Shown: piece by piece, positions 6,578-15,585 of the stretch
Position numbering within the stretch: position 1 is the first letter of the stretch
Layout of the letters: each line of letters begins with the position of its first letter
Notes under the pieces: generated by a model
What the model was told of the DNA's origin: nothing
Database searches by the model: none
Seen by the model: the letters and a program-made list of their open reading frames with translations, nothing else
DNA from: CAZYZQ01 sp964652075
GTDB taxonomy: Bacteria > Bacillota > Clostridia > Oscillospirales > Oscillospiraceae
Assembly: GCA_964652075.1 (NCBI GenBank)
Contig: CAZYZQ010000001.1
Location: 1 to 62,359 of the forward strand
Direction: 5' to 3'
Length of the DNA stretch: 62,359 nucleotides
Translations under genes and position numbers: made by a program

Positions 6578-9235
6578 TTAGTTGTATGCCAGCGTCACGC
6601 GGCCGAGAATCCCGCTCGGCGGCAGGATCTGGAAGCCGCTCCACGCCGCGCCCGCGTCGGGCGCCATGGCCTGTACCTCGGCGGCGGGCGTCGTGGCAAG
6701 CTCGATGCGGATCGTGTTCTTCCCCTCGACCAGCTGGCCGGACAGGTCGAAGCGGTACGGCGCGTGCAGGCGGCGGCCCACGGACGCGCCGTTGACGAAG
6801 ACCTCGGGCGCCTCATAGGCGTCCTCAAGCTCAAGCACGGCCTGCCGCACGCCGGGCAGCTCGACCTGCTTTTCGTAGCACAGGTAGCCGGAGAAGTCCG
6901 GCAGCTCATCCAGCACGTTTTCGAGGCTATCGACGCGCTGCGCGCCGGAGAAGGTCGGATAGTCCGTCGCGCGGCAGCAGCTGCGCAGCCAGCCGGACGA
7001 CAGGTCGCGGCGCGTGCCGCTCAGCGCGGGCGCGGGGCGCTGCGGATGCGCGTCCGTCTCACCGAAGACCAGCAGCCGCGCGTCAAGGGCGCCGAGGTGC
7101 AGGCGGATGCGCACGCCGCCGCCCTCCTGATGCCACTCGACCGGGCGCAGGCAGTTCTCCTCCGCGTCGTAGGCCGCGACGGGGCCGCGGGCGGCGACCC
7201 AGAGGGTGTCGTCAAAGGCGGCGGCGGTGTCCTCGTTGAACAGCATCAAAAGCGGCTGCTCCTGCTCGTACAGGTACGCGCGCAGATCCGGCGCGGGATG
7301 CGCGGTCTGCACGTCGAACAGGCCGAGCGAGCGCAGCATGTCGGACAGGCGCGCCGGCTCGACGGCGGTGCAGCGGCGCAGCGCGGCCATCAGGCGCTCC
7401 GATTCGACCGGATCGGCGGCGTCGGCCACGCCCTCCGGCAGGCCGCCCACAAACAGGACGGAGAAGTCCGTCACCTGCGCGATAAAGCGCGCCGTCGCGG
7501 CGGGCAGGTACGCGGCATACGGCACCACGAGCGCGTGCAGCGCCACGCCGTTCACGGTCAGCGTCTGGCCGTCAAAGCGCGCGTCATAGCGCGCAAAATC
7601 GGCAAACAGGTCGTCCGGGACGATCTCAAAGTCGATCTGGTGCTCCATCAGGTCGCGCGCGGGCACCTGCACGCGCATCGCCTCGCCCGCCCACGACGCA
7701 TCGACGTGGTAGAGCAGCGCCGCCGTCGCGCGGTGCGTGCCGCCGTTCAGCAGATGCGCCATCCGGTTGACATAAAGCATCAAATCTCCAAATCTTGTAA
7801 ACTGCGCGTTGTGGCCGTGCGCGTAGTAGTGCGGCGGGCAGTCGGGGTCGGGGTACGCCTTCGGAGAGAAGGCGTGCGGGACGAACCAGTTCACGCCGCG
7901 CGCGAGCAGGTGGTTCACGATGTACCACTGATCGCGCACGCCGCAGCTCCAGCCGTACGCGCCGAAGCACTCGCACATCGTGCGGCCCCTCTTTTTCGGG
8001 TCGATGTGCCCGAGGCTCGCGCCGAGCTTGGCGAGCGTGTAGTGGAAGAATTCGCCCGAGTCGCGCCGGATCTCGCGCTCGCGCAGGCGCATCGCACGCT
8101 GCGCGCCGGGCACGATCTGCCCGCCGATATCATCGATGCCGGCCATGTCCTGCCCGTCCAGCGCGCGGAAGAAATGGCCGAGCGTCGGGCCGAGACGCGC
8201 ATCCTGATTGTGGTCCTCCACGATATGGCCGATGTACTGCACGCCGTGGTCGCGGCACCAGCCGCCGAGCTGGCCGCCGAAGCAGCGCGAGACGAGGTTC
8301 GTGACCGCGTCCATATATGCCTTGCGCACGCGCGCGGTGATCTCTGCCGGCAAAAAGTCCGACCAGAGCGCGGGCGCGGCCTTCATCCAGTCGCGGCCGA
8401 GCGCCGCTTCCATCAGCGCGGGCATATGGCGCGACCACGGCAGCTGCATGGCCGGATTGCCGATGTCCTCGTCGAACTGGAAGCCCTGCGTGTTGCCGAT
8501 GGCCGGCTCGTCGGAGAAGAAGCCGAGGATCGTCCTGCCGAACTCATCCTGATAGCGCGCCCAGTGCGGCTCGTAGACCGCGTCGATCAGCACGCGCACG
8601 GACGCCTCGTCGAGCATATTGATATAGGCCGGGTTGCCGCCGCCGTTCTGCGTGAAGTAGATCACATAGATCGCCCACGCGCCCGCCGGGACGCTCCAGC
8701 GCAGCACGCCGTCCGTCACAAACGGCGTCAGGTCGACCGGGTCCTGCCGCCGGTCGGTGCGGACGGCCGTGACGTAGAGCAGGCGGTCGGTGTCGAAGGT
8801 GCGCACACCGGGCGCGGGCGCCTGCCACGGCTTCGTCAGGTTCCGCGCCATGGCCGCGACATTGCGCGTGATCGCGGGCAGCGGGCCGGTGACGGACGCC
8901 ATCTGGCAGTAGAGATACTGCTTGCACAGCTCGTCGGGCACCTGCGCCATTTTGCCGTTGGCAAAACCCGTGGGGAAATGGCTGTCGTCGAGAATCCAGA
9001 TCTTCATGCCGTATTTTTTGCACTCGTCCAGAATCACGTCCACATCGTGCCACCACTGCGGCCCGGCGTAGTCCGGATGCGGCCGCGCCTCCAGGCAGAC
9101 CGCGCCGATGTTCGATTCGTGGATCTTCCGCACGTACTCGCGCAGCGTGGCCTCATCCTCGCCGTGCTGCCAGAAAAACGGCAGGATGTAGTTCTCGCCG
9201 CGCCCTTCCAGCAGGTCGTTCAGTCGGGAAATCAT
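6578..9235 (-). CDS. Glycoside hydrolase, GH106-like (putative alpha-L-rhamnosidase)
   Basis: An 885-residue protein without a signal peptide, so probably cytoplasmic. The N-terminal two thirds look like the GH106 TIM-barrel type: LPFFWQHGEDEATLREYVRKIHESNIGAVCLEARPHPDY, MKIWILDDSHFPTGFANG, ILGFFSDEPAIGN, YIGHIVEDHNQ and CECFGAYGWSC. The C-terminal part (PDFSGYLCYEKQVELPGVRQAVLELEDAYEAPEVFVNGASVGRRLHAPYRFDLSGQLVEGKNTIRIEL) is a jelly-roll sugar-binding domain. Placement next to rhaB, rhaA and rhaD fits release of L-rhamnose from oligosaccharides or plant glycosides. The family assignment is by recognition only; rhamnosidase activity is inferred from context. A GAAAGGAG site precedes the ATG. 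Confidence 0.65.
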   Translation of the reverse strand: MISRLNDLLEGRGENYILPFFWQHGEDEATLREYVRKIHESNIGAVCLEARPHPDYAGPQWWHDVDVILDECKKYGMKIWILDDSHFPTGFANGKMAQVPDELCKQYLYCQMASVTGPLPAITRNVAAMARNLTKPWQAPAPGVRTFDTDRLLYVTAVRTDRRQDPVDLTPFVTDGVLRWSVPAGAWAIYVIYFTQNGGGNPAYINMLDEASVRVLIDAVYEPHWARYQDEFGRTILGFFSDEPAIGNTQGFQFDEDIGNPAMQLPWSRHMPALMEAALGRDWMKAAPALWSDFLPAEITARVRKAYMDAVTNLVSRCFGGQLGGWCRDHGVQYIGHIVEDHNQDARLGPTLGHFFRALDGQDMAGIDDIGGQIVPGAQRAMRLREREIRRDSGEFFHYTLAKLGASLGHIDPKKRGRTMCECFGAYGWSCGVRDQWYIVNHLLARGVNWFVPHAFSPKAYPDPDCPPHYYAHGHNAQFTRFGDLMLYVNRMAHLLNGGTHRATAALLYHVDASWAGEAMRVQVPARDLMEHQIDFEIVPDDLFADFARYDARFDGQTLTVNGVALHALVVPYAAYLPAATARFIAQVTDFSVLFVGGLPEGVADAADPVESERLMAALRRCTAVEPARLSDMLRSLGLFDVQTAHPAPDLRAYLYEQEQPLLMLFNEDTAAAFDDTLWVAARGPVAAYDAEENCLRPVEWHQEGGGVRIRLHLGALDARLLVFGETDAHPQRPAPALSGTRRDLSSGWLRSCCRATDYPTFSGAQRVDSLENVLDELPDFSGYLCYEKQVELPGVRQAVLELEDAYEAPEVFVNGASVGRRLHAPYRFDLSGQLVEGKNTIRIELATTPAAEVQAMAPDAGAAWSGFQILPPSGILGRVTLAYN

Positions 9236-9349
9236 GGGGCAGCTCTCCTTTCAAACTATAAAAATGTCAGTATTTTCCAACATGTGCCGCAAATCGCGCA
9301 GCTTCCGCAGGGCGCGCAGCCGGGACGCAGCGAAATTTTTCATGTTCTT

Positions 9350-9637
9350 CCAATAGAACATCCCTCGTGACCTCCCCGGAGGGGGAGGTGGCACGGGCGA
9401 TAGCCCGTGACGACACCCCGCATATTCTCGCGGGGCGTCCCGAGGCCCGTTCCTTTGGGCCGAGGGTAAGGGGGATAATTTTTCGCGAGAGGGAGGGCCG
9501 CGAAAGGGACATAGCGGCTTGGGTTTTACGAATTCGCCGAAAGCCTTTTTGCATCGCAAGTCCCTACCGCATCCCCCTTCAGGCGGCTATCGCCGCCAGC
9601 TCCCCCTCTGGGGCGCTCACGAAAGCCGTTCTATTGG
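9350..9637. repeat. Palindromic element 1 (CCAATAGAAC termini)
   Basis: Terminal inverted repeats CCAATAGAAC (9350-9359) and GTTCTATTGG (9628-9637) bound 288 bases with no convincing gene. Internal hairpins include CACGGGCGATAGCCCGTG near the left end and GGCGGCTATCGCCGCC near the right end. It fills most of the GH106-rhaB gap. Related copies are at 13503, 14667, 36890 and 45005. Confidence 0.75.
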
Positions 9638-9661
9638 TGGTACGGTGTGCATTTTGCGCCG

Positions 9662-11074
9662 TCACATCTTTCGTCCGGCCTCGTACCGCCGGATCGGAAA
9701 GCTCCTTCTCACGCACGCGCGGGCCGCGTTGAGATCGGGCAGCGCCCCGCGGGCGAGAAGCTGTGCCAGCAGATTCCCGATGGCCGTCGCCTCGCCCGGC
9801 CCGGCGAGAACCGGGATGCCGCAGGCCTCGGCGGTCAGGCGGTTGAGGTAGTCCGCGTTCGAGCCGCCGCCGACGATATGCAGGCACGCCGGGCGTGTGC
9901 CCGTCAGCGCCGTCAGCTCGTCCACCGTCCGGCCGTAGCACGCGGCAAGGCTGCGATAGACAACGCGCGCAACCTGCCACGCACTCTTCGGCACGGCCTG
10001 CCCGCTCTCGCGGCAGGCGTCCCGCACGGCCTCGGTCATACTTTCCGGCGCGAGGAAGCGGCTGTCCGCCACATCGACAAGCGACGCGATCGTCTCCCGC
10101 TCCGCGCGGTCGCAGAGCGTGGCGAAGTCCGGCCGCCCCGCCGTCTCGCGCCGGACGGACTGGATCATCCACAGGCCCATGATATTCTTGAGGAAGCGGT
10201 AACGGTATTCATACCCGCCCTCGCTTGTGAAGTTGTGTGCCCGCGCGCGGCCGGAGCAGTCCGCCGCGTCCCGCTCGACGCCCATCAGGCTCCACGTGCC
10301 GGACGACAGATACGCCGCGCCCTCTCCCTCCGCCGGGACGGCCAGCACGGCGGAGGCCGTGTCGTGCGTCGCGGGGACGATGACGTCGCAGTCGAAGCCC
10401 ACCTGCGCCGCGCTCTCCGGTGTCAGGCGGCCCAGCGTCGTGCCGGGCGGAACAATTTTCTGGAACAGCCTGCGCGGGTAGCCGAGCGCGTCGATCAGCG
10501 CCCAGTCCCAATCGCGCGTTATGGGGCTGAGCAGCTGCGTCGTCGTGGCGTTGGTATACTCCGTGGCCATGCGGCCGGTCAGGCGGTAGTGCAGGTAGTC
10601 CGGGATCAGCAGCATCGCCTGCGCCGCCGCGAGCTGCTGCGGCGCGGTTTGCTTCACGGCCATCAGCTGGTAGATCGTGTTGAAGCTCTGCTTCTGGATG
10701 CCCGTACGGGCGTAGAGCGCCGCCTCCGGGATCGTCTCATAGACGCGCGCGTCCATGCCCTGCGTGCGCGCGTCGCGGTAGCCGACGGCCTTGCCGATCC
10801 GCCGCCCGTCGCCGTCCAGCAGCACGAAGTCGACCGCCCACGTGTCGATGCCCACGGCGACCGGCGTTTTGCCCTGCGCGTGCGCGGCGCGCATCCCCGC
10901 CAGCACGTGGGAGAAAAGCGCGTCCACATCCCAGCACAGCGTCCCGGACCCGTCCGGCGTCTGGCCGTTTTCAAAGCGGTAGACCTCCTCGGTTTTGAGG
11001 ATTCCATCCTCAATCCAGCCCAGAATATGGCGGCCGGACGAAGCGCCGATATCGACGGCGAGATAGTAGTTCAT
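9662..11074 (-). CDS. rhaB: Rhamnulokinase
   Basis: This 470-residue FGGY-family kinase phosphorylates L-rhamnulose at O1 with ATP, step two of cytoplasmic rhamnose breakdown. RhaB hallmarks are YLAVDIGASSGRHILGW at the N-terminus, VGIDTWAVDFVLLD, GYRDARTQG, SFNTIYQLMA, IPDYLHYRLTG, NATTTQLLSP, ATHDTASAVLAVP, YLSSGTWSLMGVE and HIVGGGSNADYLNRLTA near the C-terminus. Its start overlaps the stop of the upstream AraC gene by four bases (ATGA), so the two are translationally coupled and transcribed together. Length is normal. Confidence 0.95.
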   Translation of the reverse strand: MNYYLAVDIGASSGRHILGWIEDGILKTEEVYRFENGQTPDGSGTLCWDVDALFSHVLAGMRAAHAQGKTPVAVGIDTWAVDFVLLDGDGRRIGKAVGYRDARTQGMDARVYETIPEAALYARTGIQKQSFNTIYQLMAVKQTAPQQLAAAQAMLLIPDYLHYRLTGRMATEYTNATTTQLLSPITRDWDWALIDALGYPRRLFQKIVPPGTTLGRLTPESAAQVGFDCDVIVPATHDTASAVLAVPAEGEGAAYLSSGTWSLMGVERDAADCSGRARAHNFTSEGGYEYRYRFLKNIMGLWMIQSVRRETAGRPDFATLCDRAERETIASLVDVADSRFLAPESMTEAVRDACRESGQAVPKSAWQVARVVYRSLAACYGRTVDELTALTGTRPACLHIVGGGSNADYLNRLTAEACGIPVLAGPGEATAIGNLLAQLLARGALPDLNAARACVRRSFPIRRYEAGRKM

Positions 11075-12048
11075 GATGTTGCCTCCTGTTCTGAACGGTG
11101 CGCGGCGCGGTACTGCGCCGGGGTGCAGCCGAAGCGCGCGGCAAAGCGGCGGTAGAAGAACGCCGCGTTTTCATACCCGACCGCCGCCGCGACCTCCGTG
11201 ACCGGCAGGTCGGTATTGCGCAGCAGCGTCGTGGCCCGCGCGAAGCGGACGGTGTGCAGCAGCTCCGTGAACGTGCAGCCCGTCTCGGCCTTCAGAAGGC
11301 GCGAGAGGCGGCAGTCGGTCGTGCGCTCGCGCGCGGCCAGCTCCTGCAGCGAGCACAGGCGGTAGTGCTCCTCGATATACGCCAGCGCGCGCAGCACCAG
11401 CGCGTGCTGCTCCTCCGCCCGGGTGCGCACGACGAGATGGTCGGAGTAGCCCGCAAGGTGCTGCAGCAGCAGCGACAGCGTCGCCTGCTCGATCTCGCCG
11501 CGCTCTGTCCCGCCGGCCTGAAGCAGCAGGATCAGGTTTTCCAGCAGGTTCTGCACCGGCACGGACGAGGCAACGTCGAAGACCAGATAGTCCGGCACGC
11601 CCCGCTGCCCCGCGTTCATGAGAAACAGCCACAGCGGGTTTTCCGCGTCGAGCGCGGCGGCGGTCGCGTCGAAAAAGCGCGGCAGCAGGATGAAGTTCAC
11701 GGCCAGATCGTCCTGCCCCGCGGGCAGGATCTCGTGCTCAACCGTCTGGTTGAGGATCATCAGGTTGCCCGCGTGCAGCTCGAGCGTCTCGCGGCCGTCG
11801 ATGATGTGCGTCGTGTGGCCGGACAGCATGTAGACCATCTCGACATAGTTGTGCCGGTGGCGGGGAAAGCGGACGAAGCGCGCGTGCATCCGCATCCCAC
11901 ACAGGTGCCCCGGCGGCAGCAGCCGCGCCTGATCGACGAGCGACTGCGTGCGTGAATAATAGGACATATCCGCGCCCTGCTTCCCGGCGAGATACGCCCG
12001 CTCCTCCGGCGTGATACGCCGGAGCTGGTCGATGGTTGCCCGCTGCAT
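11071..12048 (-). CDS. AraC-family regulator of rhamnose genes
   Basis: About 325 residues: an N-terminal cupin-like sensor (PRHRHNYVEMVYMLSGHTTHIIDGRETLELHAGNLMILN) and a C-terminal double helix-turn-helix (LCSLQELAARERTTDCRLSRLLKAETGCTF and LPVTEVAAAVGYENAAFFYRRFAARFGCTPAQYR). It probably binds rhamnose and activates rhaA and its own operon, since rhaB follows with a 4-base overlap and rhaA is divergent. A GTG nine bases upstream would leave almost no spacing to the GGGGAG site, so the ATG at 12048 was preferred. The 21-bp-spaced direct repeats at 12113-12147 are its likely binding site. Confidence 0.88.
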   Translation of the reverse strand: MQRATIDQLRRITPEERAYLAGKQGADMSYYSRTQSLVDQARLLPPGHLCGMRMHARFVRFPRHRHNYVEMVYMLSGHTTHIIDGRETLELHAGNLMILNQTVEHEILPAGQDDLAVNFILLPRFFDATAAALDAENPLWLFLMNAGQRGVPDYLVFDVASSVPVQNLLENLILLLQAGGTERGEIEQATLSLLLQHLAGYSDHLVVRTRAEEQHALVLRALAYIEEHYRLCSLQELAARERTTDCRLSRLLKAETGCTFTELLHTVRFARATTLLRNTDLPVTEVAAAVGYENAAFFYRRFAARFGCTPAQYRAAHRSEQEATS

Positions 12049-12077
12049 TCCGCGCACCTTCTCCCCTTTTTTTCTCC

Positions 12078-12106
12078 ATCATAGCGGACAAACCGCCCAG
12101 CGTCAA
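12078..12106 (-). promoter_or_regulatory. Promoter of the AraC-rhaB operon
   Basis: Minus-strand TTGACG and TATGAT with a 17-base spacer, 30 bases before the AraC start. It is divergent from the rhaA promoter. Confidence 0.7.
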
Positions 12107-12112
12107 GTATTT

Positions 12113-12175
12113 GCAAAATCGGATATACCGGACGCAAAATCGGATATTGTTTTTTCCCGCGCAATCCGCTAGGAT
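12113..12175 (+). promoter_or_regulatory. rhaA promoter with 21-bp-spaced direct-repeat activator site
   Basis: GCAAAATCGGATAT occurs identically at 12113-12126 and 12134-12147, a period of 21 bp (two helical turns), as expected for one AraC-type dimer. The second copy touches a weak -35 (TTGTTT, 12147-12152); a 17-base spacer leads to TAGGAT (12170-12175). A weak -35 abutted by a direct repeat is the usual arrangement of class II activation. Confidence 0.75.
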
Positions 12176-12237
12176 GGACACAGAAGAGAAACCGAATCCG
12201 GGCGCCGCCCCGCGCCCCTGTAAAGGAGAATTGCGAT

Positions 12238-13488
12238 ATGACAGTCTATGAATCCGCAAAAGCGCGCTACGCCGCGCTCGGCGTCGACACGGAGGCCGCG
12301 CTCTCGCGTCTTGCCTCCATTCCGATCTCGCTGCACTGCTGGCAGGGCGACGACGTGGTCGGCTTCGAGCCGCACGCCGGCGCGCTCTCCGGCGGCATCC
12401 AGACCACCGGCGACTATCCCGGCCGCGCCCGCACCCCCGAAGAGCTGATGGCCGACCTCGACGAGGTGCTGGCCATGCTGCCGGGAAAACACCGCCTGAA
12501 CCTGCACGCAAGCTACGCCGTCTTCGCCCCCGGCGAGGCCGTCGACCGCGACCGGCTCACGCCCGCGCACTTCCAGCCGTGGATTGACTTCGCCAAGGCG
12601 CGCGGCCTCGGCCTCGACTTCAACCCCACGTGCTTCTCCCACCCGATGGTGAAGGACGGCCTGACGCTCTCCTCGCCGGATGAGACGGTGCGCCGCTTCT
12701 GGATCGACCACTGCAAGGCCTGCCGCGCCATCGCGTCGGAATTCGCGCGTCAGCTCGGCACGGAGAGCGTCGTGAACATCTGGATTCCGGACGGACTGAA
12801 GGACGAGCCCGCCGACCGCCTCGGCCCGCGCGCCCGCTTTGCTTCGGCGCTCGACGAGATCTACGCCGTCCCCGCGCCGGGCGTTGTCGACTGTCTGGAG
12901 AGCAAGGTCTTCGGCATCGGCGTGGAGAGCTACACCGTCGGCTCGAACGAGTTCTGCCTCGGCTACTGCGGCACGCACAAACATGTCTTCCCCCTGCTCG
13001 ACAACGGCCACTACCATCCGACAGAGTCCGTCGCGGACAAGATCCCGGCGCTTTTGCTGTTCTTCGACCGGCTCGTGCTGCACGTGACGCGCGGTGTGCG
13101 CTGGGATTCCGACCATGTTGTTCTGCTGACGGATGAGACGCGCGCGATTGCGCAGGAGCTGGTGCGCTGCGACGCGCTCGGACGCGTGCCGGTCGCGCTG
13201 GACTTCTTCGACGCGTCCATCAACCGCGTCGGCGCATGGGTCACCGGCGCGCGCGCGATGCGCAAGGCGCTGCTCGAAGCGCTGCTGACCCCGCACGAAT
13301 CCCTGCGGCAGATGCAGAACGAGAGCCGCTTCACAGAGCGCATGATGACAACCGAGGCGCTGAAAACCCTCCCCTTCGGCGCGGTCTGGGACGAGTTCTG
13401 CGCCCGCGAGAGCGCGCCGGACGACCTCGCCCTCTACCCCCGCGTCGCGGCCTACGAACAGAAAATTTTGCCGGAACGGGCGGAATAA
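12238..13488 (+). CDS. rhaA: L-rhamnose isomerase
   Basis: A 416-residue metal-dependent TIM-barrel isomerase converting L-rhamnose to L-rhamnulose, the first catabolic step. Family marks are SLHCWQGDDVVGFE, GGIQTTGDYPGRARTP, LNLHASYAV, GLGLDFNPTCFSHPMVKDGLTLSSPD, NIWIPDGLKD, CLESKVFGIGVESYTVGSNEFCLGY, DNGHYHPTESVADKIPALL and HVTRGVRWDSDHVVLL; the His, Asp and Glu metal ligands lie in these blocks. Start ATG follows AAAGGAG. It is transcribed divergently from the AraC-rhaB operon. Length is normal. Confidence 0.96.
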   Translation: MTVYESAKARYAALGVDTEAALSRLASIPISLHCWQGDDVVGFEPHAGALSGGIQTTGDYPGRARTPEELMADLDEVLAMLPGKHRLNLHASYAVFAPGEAVDRDRLTPAHFQPWIDFAKARGLGLDFNPTCFSHPMVKDGLTLSSPDETVRRFWIDHCKACRAIASEFARQLGTESVVNIWIPDGLKDEPADRLGPRARFASALDEIYAVPAPGVVDCLESKVFGIGVESYTVGSNEFCLGYCGTHKHVFPLLDNGHYHPTESVADKIPALLLFFDRLVLHVTRGVRWDSDHVVLLTDETRAIAQELVRCDALGRVPVALDFFDASINRVGAWVTGARAMRKALLEALLTPHESLRQMQNESRFTERMMTTEALKTLPFGAVWDEFCARESAPDDLALYPRVAAYEQKILPERAE

Positions 13489-13502
13489 CTGCTTCGCACC
13501 CG

Positions 13503-13743
13503 CGATAGAACAGCCCCCGCAAAGCTCCCCCCAGTGGGGGAGCTGCCCCAGTGCGCACACTGGGGCTGAGAGGGGATGCAGTTACAAGTCTGTACAGCAC
13601 TGAAATCCATGCGAAAAAGATTCGCGCAGGCTGCTGCAAACGCCCGGCCTTTGTACAATCCTTTGGTGCAGCCCCTCTCAGTCACGGGCTTTCGCCCGTG
13701 CCAGCTCCCCCCGAAGGGGGAGCTTAGCGGAGCTGTTCTATCG
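13503..13743. repeat. Palindromic element 2 (CGATAGAACAGC termini), between rhaA and rhaD
   Basis: Perfect 12-bp terminal inverted repeats CGATAGAACAGC (13503-13514) and GCTGTTCTATCG (13732-13743). Inside are several hairpins (AGCTCCCCCCAGTGGGGGAGCT; CACGGGCTTTCGCCCGTG; AGCTCCCCCCGAAGGGGGAGCT) and no gene. It occupies most of the 314-base gap between rhaA and rhaD. Confidence 0.8.
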
Positions 13744-13802
13744 AAGGTACGGCACAAGACGGGACAGAGCACTACAACGCTGAAAACACAGGAGGACATA
13801 CA

Positions 13803-14624
13803 ATGAACATTCTCGACGCGCCCTTTGTACAGGGCTTTTTACGGATGATGGACGACGGCTGGCGGCAGGGCTGGCATGAGCGCAACGGCGGCAACCTCTC
13901 CTACCGCATCCCGCGCGCGGATGTGGAGGCCGTCTCGGCGCACTTTACGCCGCAGGCGTGGCAGGAGATCGGCGCGGACGTGCCGGCGCTCGCGGGCGAA
14001 TACTTCCTCGTCACCGGCTCCGGCAAGTTCATGCGCAACGCGACCATTGCCCCGGAAGAGACCGTCGCCATCATCGAGCTGGACGGAACCGGCACGCGCT
14101 ACCGCATTGTCTGGGGCCTGACCGCCGGCGGGCGGCCGACCAGCGAGCTGCCGAGTCATCTGATGAACCACGCCGTCAAGGTCGCGGCGAAGGGCGACGG
14201 CTACCGCGTGATCTACCACGCGCACCCGGCCAACACGATTGCGCTGACCTTCGTCCTGCCGCTGACGGACGAGGCGTTCACGCGCGAGCTGTGGGAGATG
14301 GCGACGGAGTGCCCCGTCGTCTTCCCGGACGGCGTGGGCGTCGTGCCGTGGATGGTGCCGGGCGGCCGCGAAATCGCCGTCGCGACGAGCGAGCTGATGA
14401 AGCGCTACGACGTCGCGATCTGGGCGCACCACGGCATGTTCTGCGCGGGGACGGACTTCGATCTGACCTTCGGGCTGATGCACACGGTCGAAAAATCGGC
14501 GGAAATTCTCGTCAAAGTCCTCTCGATGGGCGGCAAGCGCCAGACCATCCGGCCCGACGACTTCCGCGCCCTCGCAAAGGACTTCAAAGTCACATTGCCG
14601 GAGCGGTTTTTGTTTGAGAAATAA
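13803..14624 (+). CDS. rhaD: Rhamnulose-1-phosphate aldolase
   Basis: A 273-residue class II zinc aldolase splitting L-rhamnulose 1-phosphate into dihydroxyacetone phosphate and L-lactaldehyde. Visible are WHERNGGNLSYRI, LVTGSGKFMRN, the catalytic Glu region RPTSELPSHLMNH, the zinc ligands in IYHAHPANTIALTF (HxH) and IWAHHGMFCAG, and a C-terminal SMGGKRQTIRPDDFRALA. The ATG follows AGGAGG. It completes the pathway with rhaA and rhaB; a palindromic element separates it from rhaA, so it may be transcribed by read-through or from its own promoter. Confidence 0.95.
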   Translation: MNILDAPFVQGFLRMMDDGWRQGWHERNGGNLSYRIPRADVEAVSAHFTPQAWQEIGADVPALAGEYFLVTGSGKFMRNATIAPEETVAIIELDGTGTRYRIVWGLTAGGRPTSELPSHLMNHAVKVAAKGDGYRVIYHAHPANTIALTFVLPLTDEAFTRELWEMATECPVVFPDGVGVVPWMVPGGREIAVATSELMKRYDVAIWAHHGMFCAGTDFDLTFGLMHTVEKSAEILVKVLSMGGKRQTIRPDDFRALAKDFKVTLPERFLFEK

Positions 14625-14666
14625 TCCCGCACTACGGGGAGATTTCCTGTAAACAGCGGCGCGCCT

Positions 14667-14988
14667 CCGATAGAACAGCCCCCATTCTTGGCTCGCCGCA
14701 GGCGCTGACGCCTCGGCCCAAAGGAAATGGCCTCGGCGCGCCCCGCCTGAAGATGCGGGGTGTGAGAGGGAGGCGGTAGGGAGTACGTTATTTAGAGATC
14801 CCCGCGCGGGGATACCTCTCAGTCGGCTATCGCCGCCAGCTCCCCTCAAGGTGAATTGGCCGTAGGCCAAGACCGCGCCCACAGGCGCGTGTCGGAGCCA
14901 ACCGCCCGCAGGGCGGCTCTTAGGCGGAGACGAAAGCGGCCTGGGCCGTTGCGAAGGGGAGCCAAGGACGTGGGGATTGTTCTATTGG
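14667..14988. repeat. Palindromic element 3 (CCGATAGAAC / GTTCTATTGG)
   Basis: The left end is CCGATAGAACAGCC (from 14667) and the right end GTTCTATTGG (14979-14988), followed outside by AGGATTATACAA. The 322 bases contain GGCTATCGCCGCC and stretches shared with element 1 but no gene. With flanks it fills the 497-base gap between rhaD and the deglycosidase beta gene. An extended -10 (TGCTATACT, to 15098) follows the element. Confidence 0.7.
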
Positions 14989-15121
14989 AGGATTATACAA
15001 GATTTCTAGCCCCTTCAAAAAATCCTCCCTCTTATTTTCAAAATTTGCAAGCCTTTTCAAAACTTCTCGCGGCGAAGCCCCGAAATATGTGCTATACTTT
15101 TGGCAAAGGAGGAATGCATTC

Positions 15122-15583
15122 ATGCCAAAACGTACCACTGAGGAGGGCACGCTGCGCAATGTGCGGTGCCCGAAAACAGGCGAGATCGTCGGCTTTTGCT
15201 TCGGCGTGCGCCTGCCGCGCTACCGCGGGAATATGCTTTCGCTGATTAACGGCTATTATGTCAACGTCGATGGAGAGGAGTTCCCGCAGGACGCCATGCG
15301 CTTTGCCGTCAACGGCAAGCCGCCGCGCACCTGGGCCGAGATCCGCGAGGCCGTCTGGGAGCACTGGAACTACCGCGACACCGCCTACCTGTACATCGAA
15401 AAGCCCGGCGGGCTGGCCCCCGGCAAGCACACCGTCCTGGCCGTCGTGTCCAACTTCGAGCAGTACGGCTACATGCCGACCGACCAGGAGCGCGTGGACA
15501 ACGTGATCGTCCCCACCGCCGCGGGCACCGGCTTTGCCGAGTCCGGCGCGGCGCAGGAGCTGGAATTACAGGAGGAGGAATAA
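15122..15583 (+). CDS. Putative C-glycoside deglycosidase beta subunit (DUF6379 type)
   Basis: A 153-residue, mostly beta protein. The sequence EGTLRNVRCPKTGEIVGFCFGVRLPRYRGNMLSLINGYYVNVDGEEFPQDAMRFAVNGK, then YIEKPGGLAPGKHTVLAVV and the C-terminal IVPTAAG, follow the pattern of the small DUF6379/CGDB subunit that pairs with a TIM-barrel alpha subunit in bacterial C-glycoside deglycosidases (DgpB/DfgB type). The next gene, two bases downstream, is an alpha-subunit-like protein, the known arrangement. The ATG at 15122 follows AAAGGAGG; an in-frame ATG further upstream lacks such a site. The substrate (for example a 3-oxo C-glucosyl flavonoid) is inferred from family knowledge. Confidence 0.7.
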   Translation: MPKRTTEEGTLRNVRCPKTGEIVGFCFGVRLPRYRGNMLSLINGYYVNVDGEEFPQDAMRFAVNGKPPRTWAEIREAVWEHWNYRDTAYLYIEKPGGLAPGKHTVLAVVSNFEQYGYMPTDQERVDNVIVPTAAGTGFAESGAAQELELQEEE

Positions 15584-15585
15584 CC

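Noticed and set aside
6506..9370. Plus-strand 954-residue open frame opposite the GH106-like gene
   Set aside because: It has an Arg/Ala/Val/His-rich composition, no motifs and no ribosome site. It is the complementary frame of a high-GC gene.
9350..14988. Clusters of short repeats resembling a CRISPR array
   Set aside because: The repeats are inverted, unequal in size and kilobases apart, with no regular spacers and no cas genes.
15100..15124. Earlier in-frame start for the deglycosidase beta gene
   Set aside because: The upstream ATG overlaps the probable -10 and has no ribosome site; AAAGGAGG serves the ATG at 15122.
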